A DNA stretch of 64,000 nucleotides from Sipunculus nudus (GCA_026874595.1 CM049315.1:9399664-9463663); one strand, 5' to 3'; counted from the first letter of the stretch, positions 1-13,679 are shown. Numbers and translations: made by a program. The notes: generated by a model from the sequence alone, not told the origin.

Positions 1-1700
1 TAATATTCTTAAACACAGGCACAAAAATGTTAGAATAGTTTTTCACTAGGTATGTAGGGATGTGATCTAACTCACAACTTTTGTTTGCTAATTCACAAAG
101 CAAGATGTTCACTGCCTTATCATCCAGCAATGCAAAATCACAGAAACAATTATCTTTTTCTAGAATTGATTCCACATACTTTTGGACAATATCTTATGGA
201 TTTACAGGTTTAAGCCCATCCATGATTTTGGCTATTTTGGATATGAAGAAGTTATTAAACTGCTCAGCAAGGGTAAAATTATCAGAGCACTTTGGTAAAG
301 GTAAAGTCTCTTTCCGGAACAGTAGCTGGTTAGACAGTTTATAGATTATGTAATCCCCTTTATGGTTTTAAAACAAACTCCTATAATTTTCCTGTCTTGC
401 ATGTTTCAATTTGTAATTTACAACCGTCTATAATGTTGAAAAGCTCTATAGCTTGATTTATCACGTCTCCTTTTCCAGACTCTTTCCTTTTGTTGCCTTT
501 GTTTTATATCATCCTTGAGCTCATCAGTGAGCCATGGTGTTGGGTTTCTTTCTTTGACCTTGAAAGTCTTCACTGGAGCAGGATTATTTGCCAAAGTTTC
601 ATGATAATTATTGTAACTTGACATTATTTGGTCCAAACTCTCCATGGTAATTTTATCAGTTAATTCATTCAAGTCTGAAGCAAACAAGTCTTTATCTATT
701 TTCTTCCATAATCTTTTCCTGATTGTTTGGTTTATCATTCTGTCAGTTTTAACTTCCATATCAAATTCTATAAAACAGTGTTCTGATATAAAATGTCCTT
801 GTTGGATGTTTCTAACAACAGAAGAGTCATTTTCTGATAGCACTAGGTCAATTTTGTGACCAGCAGTATGGGTAGGAAAGTTAACATAATTGCCTAAATC
901 AAAACTTTCCATCATGTCCCGCAAAAGTGAAGTTTCATTATTATTTGGTTGGTCTATTTTGATGTTAAAATCTCCAACCACCACAAGGTGACTAGTTCTA
1001 TTAATATTGATTTTAAGTACTGAGCCATACTATTAAAAACTCCACTACACTGGAACCTGGAATTCTATAAAGTACACAGATGGTTATATTATTTGTTGGT
1101 GTTTCCAATCTAAAGTCAACACATTCTACATTGGGAAACTGATATTCTTCTTCTGTGCATATATGATATTGTTCCTTATGTATCAAAGCTATTCTACCAC
1201 CCCTGCGCCCTGTTTTCCTTGGTACAGACAATACTTGGTAAGAAGGAAGAGCTATTTCCTTTACTGGTTCTGTTTGATCTGATAACCATATTTCTGTCAA
1301 GGCACATATGTCAATTTTATTTTGGATCAGGTATTGCTGAAGACTATTTTGTTATAAACTGACCTGATGTTTGCCATTGCAACTCGAATGTAGTCTGGAG
1401 AAATTTGTCCTTTATCTTCATGTATCATCTGTACCTGGATGTTATTCTCGAGTATGCAATTCCTAATTTTCTTATGCTCATGTCTCTGTCTTGCAATCAC
1501 TTCTATCTTCTTAAAGATATTCCTTCCATCTCGACTACGTCTGTACAGGTGACATCCAGGAACATTCTGTTTATTTATCCCCGCAGCAATAATACTAATT
1601 TTACTTGACGGAGGTAAAACCCTTAATGGTGACACTCTCAGACTCCGTAAGAATGTTGCAGTGTAAGTCATCATGTTCACTGAACTGAAAGATGTGGGTG
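1..1700 (-). mobile_element. Decayed non-LTR retrotransposon (LINE), endonuclease region and start of RT linker
   Basis: Read on the minus strand from about 1680 down, three broken frames carry an APE-type endonuclease. At 1013-1300 there is a TEIWLSDQ motif, a GGRIALIHK segment and CVLYRIPGSS. At 418-984 VVGDFNI (the catalytic GDFN motif) is followed by SEHCFIEF, where SDH-like residues are usual. At 1-417 the translation gives a linker of the LPKCSDNFTLAEQFNNFF type and a LDHIPTYLVK segment, typical of CR1/Jockey-like elements just before the RT domain. The frames are separated by frameshifts, with an in-frame stop near position 200, so the copy is inactive. It runs off the left edge, so RT and the 3' end are outside the window. 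The 5' end near 1700 abuts DNA homologous to SLC22 copy B. The LINE clade is not firmly assigned. Confidence 0.8.
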
Positions 1701-2293
1701 ATATTAGAAGATGTCAGATGAACCACTGAGTGATAATACAGGATATAGGCTAAATTGGAATAAAACAGTCACCTACTTAAATCCTGATGGTAGCCACACA
1801 TATAGAATGTTTCCTTATAACATGAAGTAATCCAGCACAAGGTATTTCCGATGTATCTCAAAAGTGACTGACTAAAAATGTTTAATTTGGCAGCCACCAT
1901 CAGAACACATCTGACTAGGCGTTATTAAAAGCAAGGGTATATATACGGTGTGTTATGTTTTGTAGAGAACCATTTATTTAAAAGAGGATCCGTCATTTTT
2001 TATAAAGCAGGAGAGCAGCTTATTAATTGGTGGAATAATTGACAAATGTGTCGCTAACATACAGGTCATATAATAACACGTGATCAAAAAATCAGCGCCA
2101 GGTTTGTCTGTCCTTGCAGGAACGAAATGAAATGAACTGTTTGTCGTACGAACAAACAAAACACTAGCAATCAAATCTTTAAAATGTTATATAAAACATA
2201 AGAAATATACATCTATTTATCAATTATAACGACAATACAAAAACAAACAAAAATAATTAAATTACATATACATACAAAGCGTTCTGGTGCATT

Positions 2294-2298
<5 letters not shown>

Positions 2299-2324
<26 letters not shown>

Positions 2325-2348
2325 GATATATATATATATATATATATT
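2299..2348. repeat. (TA)n microsatellite
   Basis: About 50 bp of TA with one interruption. It lies where the exon-4 region of SLC22 copy B (about 12.0-12.45 kb) would be expected in decayed copy A. That region is absent here, so the tract may mark the deletion point. Confidence 0.95.
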
Positions 2349-2913
2349 ACAACGAAATAGCCCCGCCCTTTTGCATTTGCATCCAACAAATTCAATGCTA
2401 GTACCTACCGGTAAAGTTTAACATATAATACAGAGACGAATGGGTAGAATTTCATCCATATTGTTATTTTTGCTGCTTTTCCAAGTTCATCGAAACCAGG
2501 AATTTTTAATGTCGAAGATACAATTGAGGAACAGAAGTATACCGAGCTGAGTGCTTTTTTTCAAATTCAGGCATTATTAATGGCTTTCTGATCAATTTCT
2601 TCATTTTTTTTTTCGGTAAAATTGAAAGAGAGGTTGACTTAAATTATGCACATTTAACTTTGCAGCTTACTAATTAATGATGGAGTTGCTTGAAAAAAAT
2701 TTGCTATCGTGAAAGGAAAATTAGCATGCTTTATGGTCACCCATACGTTCAGATTTATTTTCTGTAGAACAATGACCTCCAGGAGTGTTATCTGTTTTGT
2801 ATGTATAGTCACTAATTTCTAGAACGCAAGTCATATTTTGTACATATATGTGGTGCTTGACGGTGGTATTCAAAAATCAATGTTAACAGAGTGCTTTAAA
2901 GTAATTTACTCGC

Positions 2914-5078
2914 CTATTGTAAATTTCATCAAAGAACAAGAAATTTGTGGAGAATCCTGTACAAATCTGACAAAGCTTGAAAATGAAGCTCCGATGGCTT
3001 GCCCGATCCTATTTAGCATCGTCGACGGTTTAGCCATGCCATCTTTGTCACAAACTAGGTCGAACTGATATATATTAAGATCGTTTATTCCTGTCAAGAC
3101 AAACGACATATGAAACAGCAAAACAGCCCTGCGAAGTGCTACTACTAGTGAAGTCAATGAACATTTGGCTTTGAGACCAGGTCCATTTCCCCTCTCGCTA
3201 CTCTAAGGGTATGCTCTCGTTCAGTGTCGAATTATCAGGGAGGCGACAACGATGAGAACGGGTTCTCAACTGAAAACGGAGTTTATGAGTTGTTATTTTA
3301 ATATGGCAGTCGATTTATTTAGTCATGGGATGTGTTGCAAAAAGGTAACTTAAGTTGTGAAGATAACTTAAACCCAGGGATATCTGTGTGTCACTTTGCT
3401 AAGCAATATGACGTCACAGTTGTAGCAATGGTATTAAAGGCGCCTGCTGGGCTTACGTTCTGTATAATGTTATTGCAACAGGCCTATAGCGCAGAAAATG
3501 CGACGATATTCTTGTTTTCAGCCATCTGTGTGTTAAAAGTTGTGCACTTTCTACGTAGTTGTTATATATTATGTGAGGTCGTTGTCTGATTGTCTGAAGC
3601 GCTCGTGTATACTCAAACAAGGCTCACAACAGCAATAACAGTAACAGAGACCAGCATTTATGATATACGTATCTTTGCTACGTTTACCCTATCTAATACA
3701 TCAAAGGTATCTACTCTAAACAAAAATATGAGATCTGTTGGATATCTTGGGACGCCCACACGATCCGCTGCACTCTGACGTCATTACCCAGACCCCAGGT
3801 CTTCAGTGCTTGACTGGTGCACCCCAGTTCTCAGCAGCCGTATCTCGATACCTCTCGTCACGTCTTGGACGAACATGACTCCTCCGCGGGCCACGCTCGA
3901 ACGCCCTCTCTCGGCCCCGTTGACGTCCCCTGCCGGCCTTTTGAATCCTTTATATCAACAAGTACCGGCAAGCGTTATAGCATGGTTTAACGTTGAGTAC
4001 AGAGTAGGGGATAGTTTAAAAGACTTTTTAACATTATTTAAGCCAATATCTATACAAATAGGGATTCAAGCGCCTGTGATCTGCGGCTTCTGACCTGCTG
4101 GCGATCTCTCCTTGTTGGCGGCGGCTTCAGTTCAAGTGCGATATGGATCGGGAATTGAGCCCCTTCATACTGGCCTCCACTGAAAGCTACTGAAAGCTAC
4201 TGACTATTCATGAGGTGCATGAATTACTAAAAATTAACAATCAGCAAAGTGCTCGGTAGCCTTATGAATAATCATTAGCTTCGACACGGTAGCTAAGCCT
4301 TTTACACAGACGTTCCCCTTCACCTCCGAAATAGTGACCTATGAACTTATTTGCCCGAGCGCTCGCCTAATTACATTGAGCGTTCACTCAACCAGAACAG
4401 AAAAAAAAACAAGCGAGTGATCGCACCAATGTGTATTAATGGGTAATTTTGGGTGGGGAAATTTTTAACGCGTCACATATTGTGTATCACTATTATTTCC
4501 AATTCTGCAAATGGAGTGATTAAAAGATCGTTTAAAAGAACACTGACTACGTTTTGATTAAGATTTTAATCATTGAGGATTCAATTTCCTTCTGTACAAA
4601 TATTTTAGTAACCTAAGGTTTTATACCAGTTTGGGAATTCGTATGTAGCTTGTTGTGATATGCTTTTTTATTTGCACACATTCATTGAAATTAGAAATTA
4701 TTGATATATGTAGATAGAGGTCAAATTTGTAGATTACACGCAGGAGCCCGGATGTCTGTGTATCAGAACCACAGTCAATAAACATAAAGAGATAAAAATG
4801 GTAAACTTTAATATACGTGTATTATAATAAAATGAGTATGCGAACTTGTGTAAATTGCATATATTTTAGATAGCATCACAATTAGGAAGCTGATAATTGC
4901 AAGATTCAAATAATTACCAATAAACATCAATTACATAAATGACCAAGCAAATGGTAAGCCGTATCCACAAGCAACAGGAAAGCATTTTTATATGCCACCG
5001 ACTGAATTTGCCGAGGAGTGCCAGTGCTTTGTCCTCCACTGCTCCTTCATTCTCAGACGTTACTGGTGACACCATCAT
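2914..5078 (-). pseudogene. Decayed 5' fragment of an SLC22-like transporter (copy A)
   Basis: This is a broken paralogue of the downstream genes, in the same orientation. Exon 1 remnant (4918-5078) encodes ALLGKFSRWHIK, then has a one-base frameshift and an in-frame stop before the MFIG end. Exon 2 remnant (about 3124-3269) has a stop (IPLE*REG), has lost the cysteine of SQCQMY, and is fused to intron 2 sequence after the TSQG region. Exon 3 remnant (2914-3064) keeps FDLVCDKDG and GQAIGASF but is 80 nt shorter than the 231 nt seen in both intact copies, removing the DLYGRK loop. It ends at the same GC donor as copy B. Exon 4 is missing, although intron sequence on both sides (about 1940-2400 and 2450-2700) still resembles copy B (11.64-12.0 and 12.5-12.7 kb). 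A functional protein is not possible. Confidence 0.88.
3360..4400. other. About 1 kb insertion in intron 1 of pseudogene copy A
   Basis: Intron 1 of copy B is about 570 bp. The matching interval in copy A is about 1650 bp, and the extra DNA lies roughly here. It is more GC-rich than its surroundings, especially 3780-4150. Open frames at 3332-3589 and 3806-4093 match no family I recognise and lack start or splice context. It is probably a repeat insertion; no clear terminal repeats or target duplication were found by eye. Confidence 0.4.
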
Positions 5079-6080
5079 AGGCGAGGTTGTATATTAATTA
5101 AGCTCAAAACATATGACAGCAAAAACTTGATCGTGTAATTAAGTTTAACATGCGAGTTTTTGCCAAGAGAATTTAGACATCAAACACTATGACCAATTAA
5201 GTATTCATATGAAATTAGCACAGATGAATTGAAACATTAATTTGTTTTCACATAAACTTACTGCTAGACATCCACGCTCAACTATATTTTTAAGGAGAGG
5301 AATTACTAATTCCTGAACTCTGAGAGAATTAGATGGGAGTTGAGGTTGTAAACATATGCAGTAGGCTTACCGATATTCCGGAATGCAGTAGCCAGGAAAG
5401 GACAAATTTGCTTTATTATATTGGATGCAAAATGAATGTGCTTTACAAACAAATGTGCTTTGCACACTTAAAGTGAATTTTGTATTGTTTCAGCATAAAT
5501 AAGCACGCATTAACAACACCAGCTTTTTTTTGCATGAACCACCCTGATAAGTTCCGCTTCATGGTCATGGCAGAGGGGCTCACCTATACGTCCGATCAGA
5601 TGTGTCGAAAAACTACAGCTGTGTCTCTAAAAATAAGATATCATATGGCTGTTTTTGTTATCAAGGATACTTCCTCAAACCTCGATATAAATGAAGCTCC
5701 AATAAACAGGGAACCAAGCAGGCTTTGGACCATAAATGTTAATTACGTTGACGTTCTCCCGCACGAATACAATATGTGTCTGTGTGTGCTTTCAACCTTT
5801 ACTAAAACAAAACTGAGATACGTGAGAGGGACTGCTTTATAGTATAATATTTTTTCAGGTGAAAGTATTTGACACCATTAAGCTGATCACTCTACATTTT
5901 TTAACTTGCCATATCCATTATAACAACTACTTTGAACAATGTTCAGTGAATTCCCTAGTAAGGGATCCAAGAACTGGACATTGATCAACTATCCGCGTTA
6001 ATTGTCCAATGGCGACATGCTATATTGAAAAAAAATCCCTGAATAATTTTTACCATAAGATCCCGTACATATACACAAAC
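5079..6080. other. Intergenic DNA between copy A and copy B; one unassigned open frame
   Basis: No recognised gene. A plus-strand frame of 120 codons at 5480-5842 is preceded by an acceptor-like TTGTTTCAG, but its sequence (segments such as HPDKFRFMVMAEGLTY) matches nothing I know. The codon use is not distinctive, so chance or an old repeat is as likely as an exon. Confidence 0.35.
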
Positions 6081-6249
6081 CTGCCATATATCCTTCTCGA
6101 CCGGTCTGAAAACCAGCTGATTGAAATAGCAGAACCAGCATACTGATTGCAAAAAACTTAAAAATCCTTGAACTAATCATAAACGTTGGAATCGCATTGA
6201 TGAAAAGGATTTGTGCCACTGAAAAATAGCAACTTATACTGTTTAGCAT
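6081..6249 (-). CDS. Candidate first exon with a signal peptide (hypothetical)
   Basis: An open minus-strand segment starts at ATG 6249. A better placed internal ATG at 6180 begins MISSRIFKFF followed by AISMLVLLFQSAG: a basic start and hydrophobic core ending in a small residue, as in a secretory signal peptide. It is followed by a possible donor (ATGGCAG then GTTTGT) ending the exon at 6081. I found no downstream exon in compatible phase before copy A. It could be a short secreted protein, a remnant, or chance. Confidence 0.22.
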
Positions 6250-6900
6250 GTTTTAAGATACAATCGAAACATGCGATATCCATTAAGAGACTTTAATGAA
6301 CTGCAATAAGATCAGAAGTAGCTGGTTGTAAAGAATATTTTGTTAACTCTGCTGCAAATCAGTTGTTTGCTTACCATAATGTAGAAGGTGTGCACCTTAT
6401 TTTTTTGTATTGTTTTTCATTTTAAAAGCTTCCGCGGACATTGACTGACAAAAGGATTGAATGCACATAATATGAGTCCTGCGTAGTTTACTCGCATTTG
6501 TATCACCTGTCCCCTTTATTTCTTACAACATATAGTAAATCACATCAAGTCATACAACGTAACGATGCAGTACCGAAACATTTTCTGTTGAAGTCCTTAG
6601 CTAAATCAGGTCAATTCATAATTGGAAAAAGTCTACCATTAAAATATACCTTTTATGAAGAAGATCACATCGGTCTATTTGCAGTCTCCGACAACAAGCA
6701 ACAAAGTACGCGTGTAATTAATGTAAAAGCGTAGCACTGGCGTTCTTTTCGAATGGCGAGAGTGCCAGGATATACTTTTGAACTATTAGGTTGTGTGCGA
6801 CTTGCTGAAATATATTATCTGATCGTGAAACTTCAGTTATTAATATGTTTACTTAAATTCTAATTCAAATGAGAATGAAATGTTCTCAGAAAAAGTTCTA
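6250..6900. other. 3' flank of SLC22 copy B; unassigned open frame
   Basis: This is 3'-UTR or downstream sequence of copy B. A minus-strand AATAAA lies near 6516, about 385 bp beyond the stop codon. A plus-strand frame at 6498-6734 (78 codons, containing KYTFYEEDHIGLFAVSDN) has no recognisable family and is left uncalled. Confidence 0.4.
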
Positions 6901-9900
6901 TTACTTTCTTAAAGGTACAATAACACAAGCGTCATTTTGCTTTGGCTTGTAGAACTTCGGCTTTTGGCGCCATTGTTCTACTTCCTGTACATTTTCTGGT
7001 AATGGTCTCCATCTAGTTTCCGGCAGTAACAGTGCAAGGAGTGCAGCAACAACCGCTGTTATTCCAAATATAATGGGCGGCATCCAGTAGTAGTGCCTTG
7101 CCTGTGAAAAAAATTATCACACACATGTTTCGTACTTTCCATTTATTGATACCTTATTATAATTATTCATTCTGTGTTAAATTTGCTCCTAAAAATGTCT
7201 ACAGTGAACATTTTCTTTGAGAATCTGAGAGATTTTCATATGATTGTTATTATATATGAGCGCCATTACAAAATAGGAAAATATAAGCGTTTACTTCACA
7301 CGAATTAAGCCAATCAAACTCATACCAACATCCGAGCTAATGGTGAAAGAAACATAGCTATCCTCGCCGCAAGGTGCCCGCTACCTACACCTGTATTCCT
7401 GAATGATAAATACATATGAGATTACAGAGGTCATAAGGAGAAATAAGATTAGATACAATATTCTATGATTCATGTATTAACTTAGGTGACACTTTCTAGT
7501 TAGCATTGACTATAATTTTCAAAAGAAATGATATACTTCTTAGTTTAACTGTGAATTAAAAAATGTACGTTATAACAAAAGGTTATTTTTTTTTGCTTTT
7601 TACATTTTATTTCTCCAAGAAAATAGCACAGCAAATTAATGAACTACGAATTAGTTTAAGTGCAATATATTTCTCATTACTAGGGACTTCAAAGTTAGCG
7701 AGCAGATATTATAATCAGGTGATCATAAGCCTATGTTATAAAATTAGAGTATCAGAGTTTTATATTACCTGATATTTGTTGGATACAGCTCTGGTGTAAT
7801 AAGAATAATGGCAACATAAGCAGCACAAATTGCAAACTTTCCGAATATAGTCAGGAACACGGTCAACGGTACTCTAGCCGGACCAAGATCTACATTAAAC
7901 ATTGAAAGTGGAGTAATTATAAAGATTTGTTATGAACACCAAAGAAAGTGAATGTTATTTACGCGTATGTCGCAGATATAACTATGTTTAATATAATATT
8001 TGCCATTATTGTTTTGTTATAAATTGGGTTTTTTTTCCACACAAAAAAAATGTAATCATATTTTATCATGTTCTATATCATTTTCCTAAAAGTTGGATGT
8101 CACTGCAATTCCCATGTGTACCTCTTTAGTAAAAATAGTATTTTTGTCCCCTGTCGCAGCCGAAGGCGCCGTCGGCAGGGGACATAGAAATGGTGAGCGT
8201 CCGTGCGTCTTTTACGTCCGTCCCTCCGTCTGTCTGACTGTCCGTCACAGATACGTTAACGCAATAACTGAACAAAAATTTGAGGTACAGTCACCAAACT
8301 TGCAGCATAAAGGCGTCGTATCAAGGCCTAGATCAAGTTTGAACATAAATGACCTTGACACATTATTCGGGGTCACAACGGCGATAATGCTTAAATGATG
8401 TTAATGCAATAACTCAAAAAGGTTTTGAAGTACAGTCACCAAACTTGATGCATTTTTTTAGCTCATAAAGCGCTAGGTCAACTTTGAACACGGATGACCT
8501 TGACAATTTTGTCAAGGCCACATAGGTGATGATGCTAAATGATCTCAACGCAGTAACTCTAAAAAAGAATTTGACGCGCTGTCATCAAACTTGCACCTTT
8601 GATGCACCTCATGAAGGGTCAGCTCACATATGAATATTGATGACCTTGACACATTTTTCAAGGTCACAGTGGCAAAAAAGCTGAAATGTTGTTAACGTTA
8701 TAACTTGAAAAAGAATTCCAGGCACAGATAAATATTATAATTACCATTCGTTTTGTTATAATTTTTTTTCCCACTTAAAATACATGTAACTGTTTATTAT
8801 CATGTTTTGTATCATTTTCCTAAAAGTTTGATGTCACTGCAATTCCCATGTGTACCTCTGTTTTATATAATAGAGGTTTTGTTATTGCATGTATGAACCA
8901 TGAAAACGTTATAGATTTACCCATTGTCTGGATAGCAGTAGCCAGAAGTGTAGCTCCGCAGAGCAAAAGAAGTACGCACAGAGGGCGCACTCTTCCGTAC
9001 CTGTCAACGATAGCACAAGCACGTTCAACATAACTGATCTTATTTAGTTTGTCTATGTGTCATGCAAAAAAAAAAAAAATGAAAACTACTCAGTTTCGCA
9101 GCAGCCCTCATGCATACAATTCTACTGGAGAAAAGGCCTTTTTTCTAGATTCAATAATTTGTTACAATACCAAAATGCTATTATCTGGGGTAGGAATCAC
9201 TCTTTTCCATTGATCTTCATAACATGATACCTCACACTTGGTATCGTTTGGTTAAAACTACGATTCACAAGGCCAAAGTGTCGGGATCGAGGTCTTTAAC
9301 TCGATGACTGCACATCTAAATTAAGCAGGCAAGTACATTAACCATTCAGGCTACAGAAAAAGAAAAGAAACCCGGTACATGTTCTTGGGACCACATGTAC
9401 ATGCAAAAAAAATTAACCCTAGGAACTCTCAAAATGGTATTCATAAGTACAGTCGAACATCTGTCAATAATGGTTTCTCACCTTCCTTGGAGATAACCAC
9501 CTATAATGACAGCAGGTATATCAACCACAGAGTAGAGGAAAAAATTGAGATAACGATTTCCGACCATTGACGTAACAGTCATGCTCAGTCCCATGTACAC
9601 GAAACAGTTAACGAACCTTTAACAAATCCAAAGATCAATTTTGCAGTTGTTCATGGAAGGGAAAATGTGTCTTAAAAGTTGTTTTTATTTCAGCATGTCA
9701 GGATCAGTTGACATAAAAAACTGTTAATTTGGTTTAAAATGTTATTAATGAAGGTAATGAAGAAAATCCATAATAGTCATTATAAAGATGTTTTGATAAA
9801 GAAATACATGTAAACTTATATGCATTGAAATTGTTTGGAACCTGCCTTTTTTAACCATTTTAGTTTATAATTCAGATTCAATTGAATTGTACTTTAAATT

Positions 9901-12900
9901 CTAATACTTAGTTATCGTTGTATCACCTTTTCTGTATGTATCAAGATTGTAGAACATATATAGCACTGATATAACGCTTTATAAAATAAATGATTGATGT
10001 TATCAATAATATCTTTATAAATAAAAGAAAGGTTAAAAGTATTTCGTGAATCTCCGCGCTATAATTTATATTATATTTTACATAAAAAGAGTAAAATGTT
10101 GCTTATTTCATAATGATCAATCCAAATAAAGGAGGTGTAGTTGATTTTGCGACTTTTTTAAATTATCGGCTTCCCTTAAAAAATCTATCTCTAAATGCAA
10201 AAAATGCATATTAATAATCTAGGTACAGAAAATTAATCCGTTTGGAGCTTTCCGAAATGACTCGGATTATATTTATTTTTTTTCCTTTGTTGGACGGAAA
10301 TTAACAGAAATCTTACCACATGTAGATATGCAAAGCAGTGTAAAGCCTTATTGACGGTGAATTTAAAAACACCCTAAACCTATTTTCAGGACTGTTTGAC
10401 GATGTTCGTTTTCGATTTCTGCAGAGTCTTCCAAGGAAGCTGACATTTTCAGAAGCAGCATTCGAGTCTGAAATTTAGGAAGATGACCCATGAAATTTAC
10501 TATTCTATATTGCGTTGAATCCTAGACATAACCAAGACAAAACCATATAGCAGTTCTAAGTGGGTTCGTTAGGACACACGCATTATAAATAAATTGAAAA
10601 AAAATTGTCTCAAACAAAGACACTTGATGTTTAGAAATTGCGCATTTAATTGACATGTTCACGACACTAGAGGCCTCTGTGGTCAATGACACTAAGTGCA
10701 AGAGTCCATCAATTTATTATATATAAATTTGAAAGTAAAAAAAGTTTAAATTTAAAAAAAAAAGTAAAATAATTCTGATGATATCGTTTATGGGAAGGTT
10801 CCTGTCTTTATACCTAACATTCGTCTGGTTAAGTTTAACAAACCCGCAATGCTGGTTTACTGGACCTTGTAAACAGCAGACGACCGTAAGCGTAAATCCC
10901 TTATGCCCTTGGAAATGCACCATTACAGCCCTTACACTGGATCTCAAATTTCACTTGTATCAAAACAAATAAGAAATCACAATTGTCCAAAGTCGTCAAT
11001 TGAACGTAAAATTACATGGCATATATTTCCTAATACATAAATATCCGTGACGATATATTTCCCTTTAGACAAGATCCAATAATGGCTGGGACCAAAATGC
11101 CATAGCAACGCCTTGTATCAGTTTATTCTATCCTCTAACTTACAATCTTTTGCTTCTTGCGTGAAAACAACTTCCGGTAAGGTAACCTTATTTGTTTTTC
11201 CTGCTGTCCTAATGATATTCTCGGCTTCCTCTACTTTTCCATTTGCCAGTAACCAGGGCACACTCTCGGAAACAAACCTAGGAGTTGTTGCAGAATTTAC
11301 AACATATAAGGTTACTTTATTTACTAACGTTGCCAAAACAAACACAGGATTGACAAATATTGTTGGGTAAATCACTATAACTTTGTTGATGGATTTTACA
11401 ACTGAATTGTACTTAATAAATAAGTTTCTTTCTATATTGTTTTAAATGCGATATTATAGTTTGATATTATAGATTGCTGATAGATCAGAGAAAATACGAA
11501 GCTCAGATAATGAATTCACCTGATATAATCCAATCTCAACCCCTTGAGTGTCCCTGAGCTGTTATTATAAGTTATTGTACCTCCAGCACCTGATGCTCCC
11601 TAATAAACCCAACTGTTTACCCGATTACATTTGTAATATACAGTGCGTTATGTTTTGTAGAGAACCATTTATTTAAAAGTGGGATCAGACATTTAATATA
11701 CAGCAGGAGAACAGCTTATTAATTGGTAGAATAATTAACAAACAGGTGTCGCTAACATACAGGTGATATAATGATTATGTGAATAAATAATCAGGGCGAG
11801 GTCTCTATGTCCGGAAACGAAATGAGATGAACGGTTGAACTGCTTGTCGAATGAACGTACAAAACGACAGCAATGAAATCTTTCAAATGTTAAATAAAAA
11901 TATAAGAAATATTAAGTATCTATTTGTCAGCTATAATGATATAACAAACAAATTTGCACATAATAAGCGTTCTGGTGGAATAGTCCAGGGTTAACTAAAA
12001 TTACCTCCAATTATATGAAATATCTTGTTCGCGCTTGAACTGTGTGTGACTCGATTTTAAACTCACCAGTTAAATGTAACTGTGAGGCAAAGTGGTACAG
12101 AAATTGTCAGTTGCAGATGACGCCAGTTCCGCAGTAAATAGACTATCGGTGTCAGCAACATCAAACCGATACCCCATGATGTCGACATAATCACACCAGG
12201 AATGGTTCTTTGTTCTTTTGAAAAATGCTCGATTGCAAGCACCAAAGAACTACTCACTATTCCCTATAAAATATCCAGAACACCTTTTACTATCCGCAAT
12301 GGCTGCAATACAAACACCCTCTATTGTTAAGAGAGGTCTCTGTCTATTTTCAGAACCAAAGACATTACAAAATATTCTTAAAAGACAGTTTTCGTATGTA
12401 AAAGATATTTTGTATTTCACAGTTGTGGGTTTAATTTAACATTTAACTTATCCACCTACGTTTTACATAAAATACTGAGATAAATAAGTATGATTGTAAA
12501 GACATTATTATTTTTGCTGCTTTTCCAAGTCGGCGAAACCACGCATTTCAACAGTCGAAGACATAATTAAGTAATACTAGTTTAAAAAACTGAGCATTTT
12601 CTTCATTTTTTTCGGACAGGTTTAAAGAGAGGTTGACATAAAATAATGTACATATAGCTTTGCAGCCTACTTATTGATGATGGAGTTGCTTGAAAGGAAA
12701 TTGTTATTATAAAAGGAGAATCAGCATGTTTTACGGTCATCTATACGTTCAGGTAAACCGTTTTGTATATATAAATGGTACTTGACGGTGATATTCACCA
12801 ATCAATGTCAACAGGGTGTTTTAACCTAATTCACTCGCCTGTTGTAAAATTCCATCAAAGAACAAGAAAGTTGCAAAGAATGGGAAGCTGGGAGAGAAGG

Positions 12901-13606
12901 CCAGAATAATGCCAACGATCGCTTTTGTCCACAGACATCCTACATATACCGGCTTCCTGCCGTACAAATCTGATATAAAGCTGAAGAATGAAGCTCCGAT
13001 TGATTGTCCGATCCCATTTAGCATCATCGACAGTTCAGCCATGCCATCTTTGTCACAAACTAGGTCGAACTGAAATTTTAAGATGGTTTATTACTCCTTT
13101 CAGAATAAAGGACAAAAGAAACAGCAAAACGATATTTATTTCTCCATTCTTTTGGCGAATGTTTATACGTTTTGATCAAATTGCTCAAATTGTGTGCAAC
13201 TTATAAAATCTTATTTGCATACAATTTTATTAAATACAATTGTTTCGATATTCACTTAACTGATGATGCTTAAAGAAAAGAAACCAAATATTAAGGTACT
13301 TAAAAACTACATGTTGAAATATGTTTATCAAGCATCTCACTAGAAATAGCCATCTTTGCAACAGGTTAATAGGCAGCAGAATTTGAGAAACATTCCCACT
13401 CTATCCCTTACATCGGAGAATCTTCTTATATTGCTACCTTATCGAGCACTGAATTTTTCCTCATAGGCATTTCAAAAGATTAACCGTCACAGCCATTTTT
13501 ACGTATGTTAAATCTCTTATATATATATATATATATATGGAAAGGGTATACACGTAAAAAGTCGGTTCACTGCCAGTAGGATGAACCAGCACGGCTATTC
13601 ATTTAT

Positions 13607-13679
<73 letters not shown>

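Noticed and set aside
5480-5842. 120-codon plus-strand frame as a gene
   Set aside because: Acceptor-like start but no family, no partner exons and no clear coding bias; kept only as an uncalled frame.
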